In this document: positions 1 to 6,243 of the stretch, piece by piece
Layout of the letters: every line of letters starts with the position of its first letter
Position numbering within the stretch: position 1 is the first letter of the stretch
Origin: CAZONU01 sp965370045
GTDB lineage: Bacteria > Planctomycetota > SZUA-567 > JAKLDR01
Direction of reading: 5' to 3'
Assembly: GCA_965370045.1 (NCBI GenBank)
Contig: CBDUSI010000171.1
Span: forward strand, 1 to 6,395
DNA: 6,395 bases
The notes under the pieces: generated by a model
The model's database searches: none
Seen by the model: only the letters and a program-made list of their open reading frames with translations
What the model was told of the DNA's origin: nothing
Position numbers and translations under genes: made by a program

Positions 1-440
1 CCGACCGCCCCCTGGCTAACCGCCCCCGGCTGGTCACCTTGCGCGTGCCGGGCCCCCCCCACGAGGAGGTGCTCACCGGAATGGACCGGCTGGCCGCGCG
101 CCTGGCCGGCGCCGGGCAGGCCAACTCCGAGGCGGTCTCCAGCACCGTGGAGTACTTCGTCGAGAACTATGGCGGCCGGCCCACGCTGGCCGAGGCCGCC
201 CGGCGGGCCGGCCTCTCCGCCTACTACCTGGGGCGCATCTTCCGGCGCGCGGTGGGGGTCAGCCCCGCGCGCTTCCTGCGCGAGATGCGCCTCCGGCGGG
301 CCCGCGAGCTCCTGGCCGGCCGGGCCGCGCGCGTCTCCGCAGTGGCCGCCCGAGTGGGCTACCTCGACCCGGCCTACTTCTGCCGGCACTTCCGCCAGAC
401 TTTCGGGACCAGCCCCACCCAGGCCCGCCAACGACCCTGA
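1..440 (+). CDS. AraC-family transcriptional regulator, C-terminal part (cut by the left window edge)
   Basis: The reading frame is open from base 3 back to the window edge, so this is very probably the 3' end of a longer gene; a TTG at 39 is the first possible start inside the window, but it has no ribosome site. The visible residues hold a complete AraC/XylS-type DNA-binding domain with two helix-turn-helix units. The first begins with TLAEAARRAGLS (about nt 183-257) and runs into YLGRIFRRAVGVSP. The second (about nt 333-407) reads VSAVAARVGYLDPAYF and ends in the family's typical FRQTFGTSPTQAR. The linker helix between them (FLREMRLRRARELLAG) is also typical. The N-terminal effector domain is missing, so the ligand cannot be told. 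In this family a sugar or cupin-type sensing domain usually precedes the HTH pair. The gene lies 118 bp upstream of, and co-directional with, a large glycosidase-like gene whose promoter carries a phased direct repeat, so it is the likely local activator of that gene. The family call is firm; the target is inferred. Confidence 0.93.
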   Translation, partial: DRPLANRPRLVTLRVPGPPHEEVLTGMDRLAARLAGAGQANSEAVSSTVEYFVENYGGRPTLAEAARRAGLSAYYLGRIFRRAVGVSPARFLREMRLRRARELLAGRAARVSAVAARVGYLDPAYFCRHFRQTFGTSPTQARQRP

Positions 441-448
441 GCGCACCC

Positions 449-473
449 CCGGCTAATATATCCAAACAGCCGG
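449..473. repeat. Inverted repeat CCGGCT-N13-AGCCGG after the AraC gene
   Basis: Two perfectly complementary 6-base arms (449-454 and 468-473) flank an AT-rich 13-base centre that starts AATATAT. It begins 9 bases after the AraC stop codon. It could act as a weak transcript-end hairpin, but the loop is long and no T-run follows. It could also be a protein-binding site. Its right arm overlaps the first copy of the direct repeat at 461-471. Confidence 0.35.
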
Positions 474-493
474 CAAATCCGTCCAAGTCAGCC
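461..493 (+). promoter_or_regulatory. Putative AraC-type operator: imperfect direct repeat with 21-bp phase
   Basis: TCCAAACAGCC (461-471) recurs as TCCAAGTCAGCC (482-493), with one substitution/insertion in the middle. The copies start 21 bp apart, two turns of B-DNA. Dual-HTH AraC proteins characteristically bind two direct-repeat half-sites about 21 bp apart, with the proximal one touching the -35. Here the second copy covers the place where the -35 of the TATACT promoter must lie. The regulator gene is immediately upstream. The repeat is seen directly; its role as operator is inferred. Confidence 0.5.
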
Positions 494-513
494 CCAGGAC
501 AGCGCTGTATACT
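485..513 (+). promoter_or_regulatory. Putative promoter of the GH106-like gene, weak -35 and TATACT -10
   Basis: TATACT at 508-513 matches the sigma-70 -10 consensus at 5 of 6 positions. The hexamer 17 bases upstream (485-490, AAGTCA) matches TTGACA at only 3 of 6. A good -10 with a poor -35 is usual for activator-dependent promoters. Transcription would begin near 520, giving a leader of about 40 bases that contains a small GC hairpin (523-527 with 533-537). Confidence 0.45.
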
Positions 514-545
514 TATCGAAGAGGCGCGGGTGGCGCCAACTCTTT

Positions 546-550
546 GGGAG
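546..550 (+). promoter_or_regulatory. Ribosome binding site deciding the start of the GH106-like gene
   Basis: GGGAG lies 8 bases before the ATG at 559. An in-frame TTG at 544 overlaps this site and has no purine-rich element at a suitable distance, so the ATG at 559 is preferred. Confidence 0.6.
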
Positions 551-558
551 AGCTGCGA

Positions 559-3500
559 ATGAGCCTCAGCATCAAGGAATTCCGCCAGCCGGGAAACTGG
601 TGGCGCTCGGCGCCCTTCTGGTCATGGAACGACACACTCACGCCCAAGGGCGTCCGCCAGGCAGCCGCCGATCTCTTGAAGGGGGGCATGGGTGGGTACT
701 TCTGCCACTCCCGCTGGGGGCTGGAGACCGAGTACTTCTCGCCACGGTGGATGGAGTGCATTCGCGCGGCGGTGGCCGAGGCCAAGAAGCGCGGCGCCTA
801 CTGCTGGCTCTACGACGAGGACCGGTGGCCCTCGGGCGCGGCCGGCGGGCAGGTGACCATCCCCCACCCCGAGTTCCGCGCCAAGAGCCTGATCGCCGAG
901 TGGCCGCCGGACGGCGTGCTGGCGAACCTGGCCAAGGGGCAGAAGATCGACAAGGCCATCATTGCCCGCTTCGCGGTCAGGGGCGCGCCCGGCAAGCTGC
1001 GCTCCTTCCGCCGGCTGGGGAAAGACGCGTGGCCGCGGCGCGGCGAGCGGGCCCTGCGGTTCTGCCGGCTGGTAAATCCCGACACCGACTGGTACAACCG
1101 CGGCGCCTACCTCGACAACATGGACCCCAAGGCGGTCCGGGCCTTCATCGACCACACCTACGAGGGCTACCGCAAGGCGGTGGGCCGTGAATTCGGCAAG
1201 ACCATACCGGGCATCTTCACAGACGAGCCCAACTACCACCAGCCCTACCACTCGGGGGTGGGCGAGCGGTTCCTCCAGGTGCCCTGGACCGACCGGCTGC
1301 CCGCCGAGTTCCGGAAGCGCTGCGGCTACGACCTCCTGAGCCAGCTGCCTCATCTCTACTTCGAGGCAGGCGCGCGCGGCCTCAAGGTCCGCCGGGATTT
1401 CCGCAAGGTCTGCGCTGAGCTGTTTGAAGAAGCCTTCAGCCGCCAGATCGGCAGATGGTGCGCTCGGCACAAGCTGCCGCTCACCGGGCACTACCTGGCC
1501 GAGCAGACCCTCGAAGCCCAGACCCAGGTAATCGGCGCGGCCATGCCCCACTACGTCCACATGCACATGCCGGGCATCGACATCCTGCGCCGGTCGATCA
1601 GCGAGGTGCTGACCTGCAAGCAGGCCTCCAGCATCGCCGAGCAGTTCGGACGCCGGCGGGTGCTCTCCGAGACCTACGGCGGGGCCGGCTGGCACTTCAG
1701 CCTGGCCGACCAGAAGTGGATGGGCGACTGGCAGTACGCCCTGGGGGTCAACCTGCGCTGCCAGCACCTGGTGCTCACCAGCCTGCGCGGCGGGGCCAAG
1801 CGCGACTATCCGCCGAGCTTCTTCCCCAACAATCCATCCTGGCGGCACAACAACGTGGCCGAGGACTACTTCGGCCGCCTGAGCTACACGCTGAGCCAGG
1901 GCCGGGCGGTCCGCGACCTGCTGGTAATCCACCCCATAGAAAGCGCCTGGGCGCTCTACACCTCCGACGCGAAGGCCGCGCCCAGAAAGCAGCTGGCGAA
2001 GCTGGACCGAAAGTTCGCCGGCCTGCTCGAACAGCTGCTGGGGCTGCACCGGGACTTCGACCTGGGCGACGAGTCGGTGCTGGCCAAGCACGGAAAGGCC
2101 CGCCGCGGCGAGTTGGCCGTGGGCCGCGCGCGCTACAAGGCGGTCCTGGTGCCCGAGTGCCTTTCACTGCGCAAGAGCACCCTGAAGCTGCTCCGGAGTT
2201 TCGCGGCGAAGGGCGGCAAGGTGCTCTTTCTAGGGTCGCCGCCGGGCCTTCTGGACGGGGCCAGGTCCGCCGAGCCGGCAAAGGTGCTCAGGCGAATCGG
2301 CAAACGCGTGTCCGCACGACGGGCCAGCGCCTTCGCCGCCCTCCTGGGCCGGGCGCTCGACGATGCCCTGCCGCCGCGACTCTCGGTGAAAAGCGCCGGG
2401 CGGGAGTGCGCGGCGGTCATCTACATGCTCAGAAAGGTCGGGAACCGGCAGGTGCTCTTCCTGGCCAACCGGGACTTCGACCGCGGAAGGGAATTGGGGC
2501 TGACCCTGGCCGGCGCGCCCGCCGGCGCCGCCGAGGAGTGGGACCTGGAAACCGGCAAGGTCCGCCGTCTGGAGGCCGCGCGCGCGGACGGCATCTGGAA
2601 GGCGAAGCTGAAACTCCCGGCCACCGGCAGCAAGCTGTTGGCCTTCGGGCCAGCGTCGGGAAAGGCCCGCGCCGCGGAGGCCGAACTGCGCGCGGTCGAG
2701 CGCACCGAGGTGGGCAGGGGCGGGTGGCGCTTCCGCCGCGACGAGCCCAACGCGCTGGTCCTGGACCTCTGTCGCTGGCGGCTGCGCGACGGAGCGCTCT
2801 CCGAGCCCACGCACATGCGCCACGCCGAGGAGGATATCCGCCGGGAGCTGGGCTACTCCCGGCCCCTGAACCAAGGCGTGATGCGCTGGAAGCAGTACCT
2901 CCCCGAGGACCTGGCCCGCGAGCGCGCCGACGGCCCGCGCGTCGAGATATCCTTCGAGTTCCAGGTTACGAAGGCGCCGGCCGGCCGCTTCGCTCTGGCC
3001 ATCGAGCGTCCGCGGCGTTTCAGGATATTCCTCAACGGCCGGGAGGTCCCGGCCCGACCCGAGGGCAGCTACGTCGACCCGGCTATCGAAACCCTGCCGC
3101 TGCCGGCACCCAGGCGCGGCAGAAACTGCCTGCGCCTGGTCACCGGCTACCGTCCCGAGCACAACCTGGAAGACGTCTGTCTGATCGGCGACTTCGGCGT
3201 GGCTTCCACGGCCAGACGCGAGCTGATCGCCGAGCCCCAGGCGCTCAAGCGCGGCAGCTGGACGAAGCAGGGCTACGCCCACTACGGCGGAGCCATCACC
3301 TACGTCGCCGACGTCGCGCTGGCCAGGCCCGCCCGCGGCCAGCGGACCTTCCTCACCGCGCCGCGGCCGGCCGGCACCAGCATGGAGCTGGCGGTCAACG
3401 GCCGTAGGGTGGGGGCCATGCCCTGGCCGCCCTACGAGCTGGAGGTCACCCGCTTCCTGCGCGCGGGCCGCAACCGGGTGGAGCTCACGGTGATCGGCAG

Positions 3501-3675
3501 CCGCCGGAACCTGTTCGGCCCGCTGCACGGCACGCGCCCCGAGCCGAACTTCGTGGGGCCACGGAGCTTCGTCGCGCCCGACGGCCGCGAGCGAATCTAT
3601 AACCTGTTAGATCACGGCCTGACCGGGCGCGTCTACCTGGAAAGGCGGGCGCCTCGCCAGCAACTCTCCCCATAA
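559..3675 (+). CDS. Large GH106-like glycoside hydrolase (alpha-L-rhamnosidase-related), intracellular
   Basis: This is a 1038-residue protein starting at the ATG that follows GGGAG. Residues 1 to about 450 look like the (beta/alpha)8 barrel of the GH106-related family. The first strand is APFWSWND (18-25), then GGYFCHSRWGLETEY (from 45) and LYDEDRWPSGAAGG (84-97), a hallmark of this group. IFTDEP puts Glu223 at one strand end, and VLSETYGG puts Glu371 at a later one; these are the best candidates for the two catalytic carboxylates. Residues from about 452 (RDLLVIHP) through 526-559 (YKAVLVPE, then KGGKVLFLG) look like the Rossmann/GATase-like domain found after such barrels. From about 715 to the end there are two beta-sandwich, sugar-binding-like parts: one with FLNGREVP, and a second (895-1038) with GYAHYGG, MELAVNGRRVG and GRNRVELTV. 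No signal peptide is visible, so it probably acts in the cytoplasm on imported oligosaccharides. Known GH106 members remove alpha-L-rhamnose, but this WSWND/DEDRWPSG branch is divergent, so its substrate is unproven. It sits alone behind an AraC-controlled-looking promoter. Confidence 0.82.
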   Translation: MSLSIKEFRQPGNWWRSAPFWSWNDTLTPKGVRQAAADLLKGGMGGYFCHSRWGLETEYFSPRWMECIRAAVAEAKKRGAYCWLYDEDRWPSGAAGGQVTIPHPEFRAKSLIAEWPPDGVLANLAKGQKIDKAIIARFAVRGAPGKLRSFRRLGKDAWPRRGERALRFCRLVNPDTDWYNRGAYLDNMDPKAVRAFIDHTYEGYRKAVGREFGKTIPGIFTDEPNYHQPYHSGVGERFLQVPWTDRLPAEFRKRCGYDLLSQLPHLYFEAGARGLKVRRDFRKVCAELFEEAFSRQIGRWCARHKLPLTGHYLAEQTLEAQTQVIGAAMPHYVHMHMPGIDILRRSISEVLTCKQASSIAEQFGRRRVLSETYGGAGWHFSLADQKWMGDWQYALGVNLRCQHLVLTSLRGGAKRDYPPSFFPNNPSWRHNNVAEDYFGRLSYTLSQGRAVRDLLVIHPIESAWALYTSDAKAAPRKQLAKLDRKFAGLLEQLLGLHRDFDLGDESVLAKHGKARRGELAVGRARYKAVLVPECLSLRKSTLKLLRSFAAKGGKVLFLGSPPGLLDGARSAEPAKVLRRIGKRVSARRASAFAALLGRALDDALPPRLSVKSAGRECAAVIYMLRKVGNRQVLFLANRDFDRGRELGLTLAGAPAGAAEEWDLETGKVRRLEAARADGIWKAKLKLPATGSKLLAFGPASGKARAAEAELRAVERTEVGRGGWRFRRDEPNALVLDLCRWRLRDGALSEPTHMRHAEEDIRRELGYSRPLNQGVMRWKQYLPEDLARERADGPRVEISFEFQVTKAPAGRFALAIERPRRFRIFLNGREVPARPEGSYVDPAIETLPLPAPRRGRNCLRLVTGYRPEHNLEDVCLIGDFGVASTARRELIAEPQALKRGSWTKQGYAHYGGAITYVADVALARPARGQRTFLTAPRPAGTSMELAVNGRRVGAMPWPPYELEVTRFLRAGRNRVELTVIGSRRNLFGPLHGTRPEPNFVGPRSFVAPDGRERIYNLLDHGLTGRVYLERRAPRQQLSP

Positions 3676-3678
3676 GAA

Positions 3679-3708
3679 ACCGGCCCGGGCGCGAAGGCCC
3701 GGGCCGGT
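3679..3708 (-). terminator. Strong hairpin between convergent genes, terminator for the minus-strand operon
   Basis: A perfect 12-bp stem (ACCGGCCCGGGC at 3679-3690 with its complement at 3697-3708) encloses a 6-base loop. Read on the minus strand it is followed by TTTCTTAT-like U-rich sequence, as in an intrinsic terminator, and it starts 19 bases past the stop of the LTxxQ gene. On the plus strand it begins 3 bases after the glycosidase stop but is followed by GTTGAGG, not a T-run. There it would serve as a weaker terminator or a 3'-end stabiliser. Confidence 0.75.
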
Positions 3709-3727
3709 GTTGAGGACGACTTCCGCT

Positions 3728-4339
3728 TCAGATTCCGTCGGCACCTCTGCGCACTCCGTCGGGGCTCTCGGGGTGGGACATCTTGGGCCTCTTGGGCAGC
3801 TTGCCGATCTTCTCATCGAGCTGCTTCTGTAGCTCGACATGCACGGCCCGTATCTTCGCGTTGAGCTTCTTGAGGGCCTCCTTCATCTTTGCCCGATCGC
3901 CCTTGAGCCGGCGGATATCGGTATATTCCTTCCTGAGCTTGGTCAGCTTCGCGTCGAACTCGGCGATGATCTTCTTGGCCAGGTCATACTTCTTCTGCTG
4001 CTCAGCGGTGAGCACCTCGTAGATATTCTTGTCGCGCTCGGCGTTGAGCGCCGCCTGCTGCTCGCGGTACTTCTTGTGGACGCCCCGCTTGTCGGCGTCT
4101 CCGGAATGGAGCTTCTTGTAGAGGTCCCGGACCTTCGTGTCGCAGGCGACGAAAATGGCGTCGATCTTCTTGATCTGCTCGTCAGTCAGGCTCAGCCGGC
4201 CCAGAACCTGGTCGTACTTGGCCCGCGAGTTGGCCTTCCCGTACCGCATTCCGCCGCCAAACCCGTTGGCGCCCGGATCCCCGGCCCAGGCCGTCGCGCA
4301 GAAAGCCAGCCCGGCAAGCGTCATCATCAGCTTCTTCAT
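3728..4339 (-). CDS. Secreted helical LTxxQ (Spy/CpxP-like) protein
   Basis: This 203-residue protein starts at an ATG preceded by a consensus AGGAGG. Residues 1-19 form a signal peptide (MKK, hydrophobic core, then ATAWA before Gly20) with a type I cleavage site. Cys14 does not make a lipobox. After a Gly-rich linker the mature part is almost wholly charged helix. It has two LTxxQ motifs, LTDEQ (51-55) and LTAEQ (110-114), the signature of the Spy/CpxP periplasmic family. The long Lys/Glu-rich stretch from about 115 to 190 probably forms a coiled coil or hairpin, and the tail is basic and polar. Spy and CpxP are periplasmic chaperone or stress-feedback proteins induced by envelope damage; the related heavy-metal-resistor group (CnrX-like) senses metals. 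This gene is last in an operon with an ECF sigma factor and a membrane anti-sigma factor, which suggests it is a target, or a sensor that feeds back on the anti-sigma protein. One cysteine (Cys66) remains in the mature part. The motifs and export signal are clear; the precise job is inferred. Confidence 0.75.
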   Translation of the reverse strand: MKKLMMTLAGLAFCATAWAGDPGANGFGGGMRYGKANSRAKYDQVLGRLSLTDEQIKKIDAIFVACDTKVRDLYKKLHSGDADKRGVHKKYREQQAALNAERDKNIYEVLTAEQQKKYDLAKKIIAEFDAKLTKLRKEYTDIRRLKGDRAKMKEALKKLNAKIRAVHVELQKQLDEKIGKLPKRPKMSHPESPDGVRRGADGI

Positions 4340-4347
4340 CCAGTTCC

Positions 4348-4353
4348 CCTCCT
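4348..4353 (-). promoter_or_regulatory. Consensus ribosome binding site of the LTxxQ gene
   Basis: On the minus strand AGGAGG, continuing GG, lies 8 bases before the ATG at 4339. This is a much better site than those of the two upstream genes, so the secreted protein may be made in larger amounts than the sigma and anti-sigma factors. Confidence 0.7.
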
Positions 4354-4369
4354 GCCTTCCTCTACGGTC

Positions 4370-4387
4370 CCCGGGAACGCTCCCGGG
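4370..4387 (-). repeat. Intergenic hairpin between the anti-sigma and LTxxQ genes
   Basis: CCCGGGA (4370-4376) and TCCCGGG (4381-4387) form a perfect 7-bp stem with a 4-base loop, starting 9 bases after the anti-sigma stop codon. No T-run follows on the minus strand, so full termination is unlikely. It could partly attenuate transcription or protect the 5' end of a processed mRNA for the secreted protein. No clear promoter was seen in this 57-bp gap. Confidence 0.45.
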
Positions 4388-4396
4388 AGTCCTGAT

Positions 4397-5650
4397 CTAC
4401 TGTTTCCCGGCCTCCGCGGGGCTCCCATTGGCCCCGTTCAGGAGACCTCTCAACACTCGAATCCGCGCGGCCAGCAGCTCCGCGCGCCGCAGGCGTACGC
4501 CCTCCACCTTCGCCAGCGAAGGCAGGCGCGCCGCGTGCGCCGCGCTCAGTTCCTTCATGGAGGCCATGCGCCAGTCCAGATCGGCCCTTTCCTCATCGTT
4601 CTTCACCGTTGCCAGGCGTCTGACGTACTCCGCCCGCCGGGCGGAGTACTCGGCGATCATCGCCCGGTAGCGCGGGGTGAGCAGGCCTGCGAGGTGTCGC
4701 TTCCGCTCGGCGGTCATGTCCGCCAGAAGCTTTCCGGGCGCTGCCGCCTGGTGCGCGGCCCCGTCACCGCCAACGATGGCCTGGTGGCCGTCCAGTCGGA
4801 CCTCTCCGCCATTGACGCGCACCTCGGCCCAGCCGGTCCACAGCAGGAAGGCCTCCGGCCCGGAGCTGACGCCATCGGCCCGCGCCTCGGCCGCGAAGGC
4901 CCGGGGGAAAAGCCAGTCGCTCCACGCCGCGGAGACCGGGTCGGCGCCCGGCGGCGCGGGCGGCGCGGCGGCCGAGGTGGCCAGCGCGAAGCTCCCGCAG
5001 GCCCGCGCCGAGAGCCTCGCCCCGCGCAGCACGAAGGGCACTTTCGAATTGCAGCGCAGCTCGCCGGAGAGCACCCTCAGCCCCGGGCGGACGTCGAAGT
5101 CCCCGGGCACTTCGAAGCTGCTGCCGGCGCGTACCCGCACGGCCGCGTCCCCACGCAGCTCGATCTCGGCGACCGGGCCGGGAGGCACGACGTAACGCCG
5201 GCCGACTGTCAGCAGCGTGACCGGTTGTCCGCCCTCCAGTATGTTCCCGGCGATCAGCCGGCCGGGCGGTTCTTGACCCTTCTTGACGTCGGGACCGTCG
5301 GGCTTTTCCGTGCCGGGCAGCAGCTTCCAGGCGCCGAGCGCCAGGGCGAGCAGCGCCGCGGCGGCCACCAGCCAGGCGGGAGAGAGCCCGCGGCGGCGCT
5401 TGCCGTTGCGGCGCGCGCGCGGGCCGGGCCGGGAAGACGCCGCGGGCAGCCTGGCACCCGCGCCGAGCCCCTGGGCCCAGTCGCCGGCCTCGCGCAGCAG
5501 CTCAACCTGCCCGCGCAGCGCTTCCAGTTCCGCGCGGCAGGCCGGGCAGCCGCCCAGGTGCGCCTCCAGCTCGGCGCGCTCGGCGGCCTCCAGCGGAGGA
5601 TCGCTTTCGAGGTAGATGATGAGCCCCTCGCGGACCGCTTCGCAGTTCAT
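4397..5650 (-). CDS. Membrane anti-sigma factor: ZAS zinc finger, one TM segment, FecR-like periplasmic region, helical tail
   Basis: This 417-residue protein would hold the upstream ECF sigma factor inactive at the membrane. Residues 1-50 carry the zinc-binding anti-sigma (ZAS/zf-HC2) pattern: Cys3, then His31-x3-Cys35-x2-Cys38. A basic Pro/Arg-rich linker with RRNGKRRR (81-87) precedes one hydrophobic segment (about 91-111), giving a cytoplasmic N-terminus. The periplasmic part has FecR-like beta strands: PPGPVAEIELRGDAAVRVRAGSSFEV, LRVLSGELR (191-199) and PFVLRGARLSA. After an Ala/Pro-rich linker (about 228-240) comes a further strand set, LLWTGWAEVRVNGGEVRLDGHQAIV. Cys200 and Cys218 are the only periplasmic cysteines and could form a disulfide. 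Residues about 308-405 are charged helix containing LTPRY, loosely like the LTxxQ protein encoded next. The start ATG overlaps the sigma stop as ATGA, implying translational coupling. ZAS and FecR-like modules usually occur in different anti-sigma classes, so the combination is notable. The signal sensed is unknown. Confidence 0.85.
   Translation of the reverse strand: MNCEAVREGLIIYLESDPPLEAAERAELEAHLGGCPACRAELEALRGQVELLREAGDWAQGLGAGARLPAASSRPGPRARRNGKRRRGLSPAWLVAAAALLALALGAWKLLPGTEKPDGPDVKKGQEPPGRLIAGNILEGGQPVTLLTVGRRYVVPPGPVAEIELRGDAAVRVRAGSSFEVPGDFDVRPGLRVLSGELRCNSKVPFVLRGARLSARACGSFALATSAAAPPAPPGADPVSAAWSDWLFPRAFAAEARADGVSSGPEAFLLWTGWAEVRVNGGEVRLDGHQAIVGGDGAAHQAAAPGKLLADMTAERKRHLAGLLTPRYRAMIAEYSARRAEYVRRLATVKNDEERADLDWRMASMKELSAAHAARLPSLAKVEGVRLRRAELLAARIRVLRGLLNGANGSPAEAGKQ
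4625..4649. repeat. 25-bp near-perfect palindrome inside the anti-sigma coding sequence
   Basis: GTACTCCGCCCG (4625-4636) and its exact complement CGGGCGGAGTAC (4638-4649) are separated by one base, 4637. In RNA this can fold as an 11-bp stem with a 3-base loop. It falls in codons 334-342, encoding the near-symmetrical peptide EYSARRAEY, about 290 bases before the LTxxQ start codon. The repeat is certain; any function is unknown. Confidence 0.7.
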
Positions 5651-6183
5651 TCCCCACCCGCCTTCTCCAGGCGCTCGCGGAGCATGCCGTGCCCCCGCGA
5701 GAGCCGGCTGGTCACCGTGCCCAGGGAAACGCCCAGTTCCCGCGCGATGCCGGCGCAGTCACGCTCGGCGACGTAGCGCAGCAGAAAGACCTCGCGATAG
5801 CCTTCCGGCAGGCGCTCGACTTCGGAGAGGACCCGACGATAGAGCGCCTCGCGCCCCTCCGTGGCCGGGCCCGCGGGACGCTTTTCCCTCTGCAGCTTGG
5901 ACCGGCGAGCGCGCTCGGCACCCGCCGAGCGGGCCAGGTTGCGGGCGATGGCCGAGACCCAGGGTCCAAAGGACTCCGGCTTCTTGAGGCGCGCCAGCTC
6001 CCGCCAAGCGGTCATGAAAGTCTCCTGGACGAGGTCCTCGACCTCCGGGGCGTCGGACACGTGCGCGGCGGCCACGGCGGCCGCCAGTCCCGCGTAAGCG
6101 CGCATCAGCACCTCGAATGCGGTCCGGTCCCCGGCCCGGGCCCGGACGACCAGTTCCCTTGTCGCCTGGGGGGACCGGGTCAA
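5647..6183 (-). CDS. ECF-type RNA polymerase sigma factor (sigma-70 family)
   Basis: This 178-residue protein has the usual ECF size and layout. Region 2 spans about residues 10-85, with DLVQETFMTAW (50-60), the core-polymerase and -10-binding helix, and PWVSAIARN (74-82). A basic linker follows (about 90-112). Region 4 covers about 113-172, with LSEVERLPEGYREVFLLRYV and the recognition helix-turn-helix GVSLGTVTSRLSRG (151-164), which reads the -35 element. There is no C-terminal extension. The start is a TTG at 6183 with AGGAGG 10 bases upstream; no in-frame ATG or GTG suits better, because the next ATG lies within region 2. The stop overlaps the anti-sigma ATG (ATGA), the common arrangement for a sigma factor with its cognate inhibitor. 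The factor should be held at the inner membrane by that protein and released on an envelope signal. The family call is firm; the regulon and ECF subgroup cannot be told from sequence inspection. Confidence 0.95.
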   Translation of the reverse strand: MTRSPQATRELVVRARAGDRTAFEVLMRAYAGLAAAVAAAHVSDAPEVEDLVQETFMTAWRELARLKKPESFGPWVSAIARNLARSAGAERARRSKLQREKRPAGPATEGREALYRRVLSEVERLPEGYREVFLLRYVAERDCAGIARELGVSLGTVTSRLSRGHGMLRERLEKAGGE

Positions 6184-6193
6184 GTCCTCTTTG

Positions 6194-6199
6194 CCTCCT
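6194..6199 (-). promoter_or_regulatory. Ribosome binding site supporting the TTG start of the sigma factor
   Basis: AGGAGG on the minus strand lies 10 bases before the TTG at 6183; a second, partial AGAGG follows closer to it. The slightly long spacing and the TTG codon suggest modest translation, which suits a regulator. Confidence 0.6.
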
Positions 6200-6243
6200 C
6201 TTTCACGTAACCAGATGGGTTGAGGCGCCTTTTGCTGCTCGAA

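Noticed and set aside
39..41. TTG at 39 as the true start of the AraC gene
   Set aside because: The frame stays open to the window edge, no ribosome site precedes it, and a protein of 133 residues would lack the effector domain usual for the family.
449..473. The inverted repeat after the AraC gene as an intrinsic terminator
   Set aside because: A 6-bp stem with a 13-base loop and no following T-run is too weak, so it is kept only as a repeat.
544..558. TTG at 544 as the start of the glycosidase
   Set aside because: It overlaps the GGGAG ribosome site that is correctly spaced for the ATG at 559, and it has no site of its own.
622..2091. Open frame of 489 codons on the minus strand opposite the glycosidase
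   Set aside because: High GC makes long antisense frames common. Its product is Gly/Val/Ala/Gln-rich with no recognisable domain, while the plus frame has clear family motifs throughout.
1455..3407. Open frame of 650 codons in a second plus-strand frame inside the glycosidase
   Set aside because: The product is low-complexity Arg/Ala/Gly/Pro sequence typical of an out-of-frame reading of GC-rich DNA, with no domain and no ribosome site.
3839..5776. Open frame of 645 codons on the plus strand across the LTxxQ, anti-sigma and sigma genes
   Set aside because: It runs antisense to three well-supported genes, has no domain and crosses their boundaries. It is a composition artefact.
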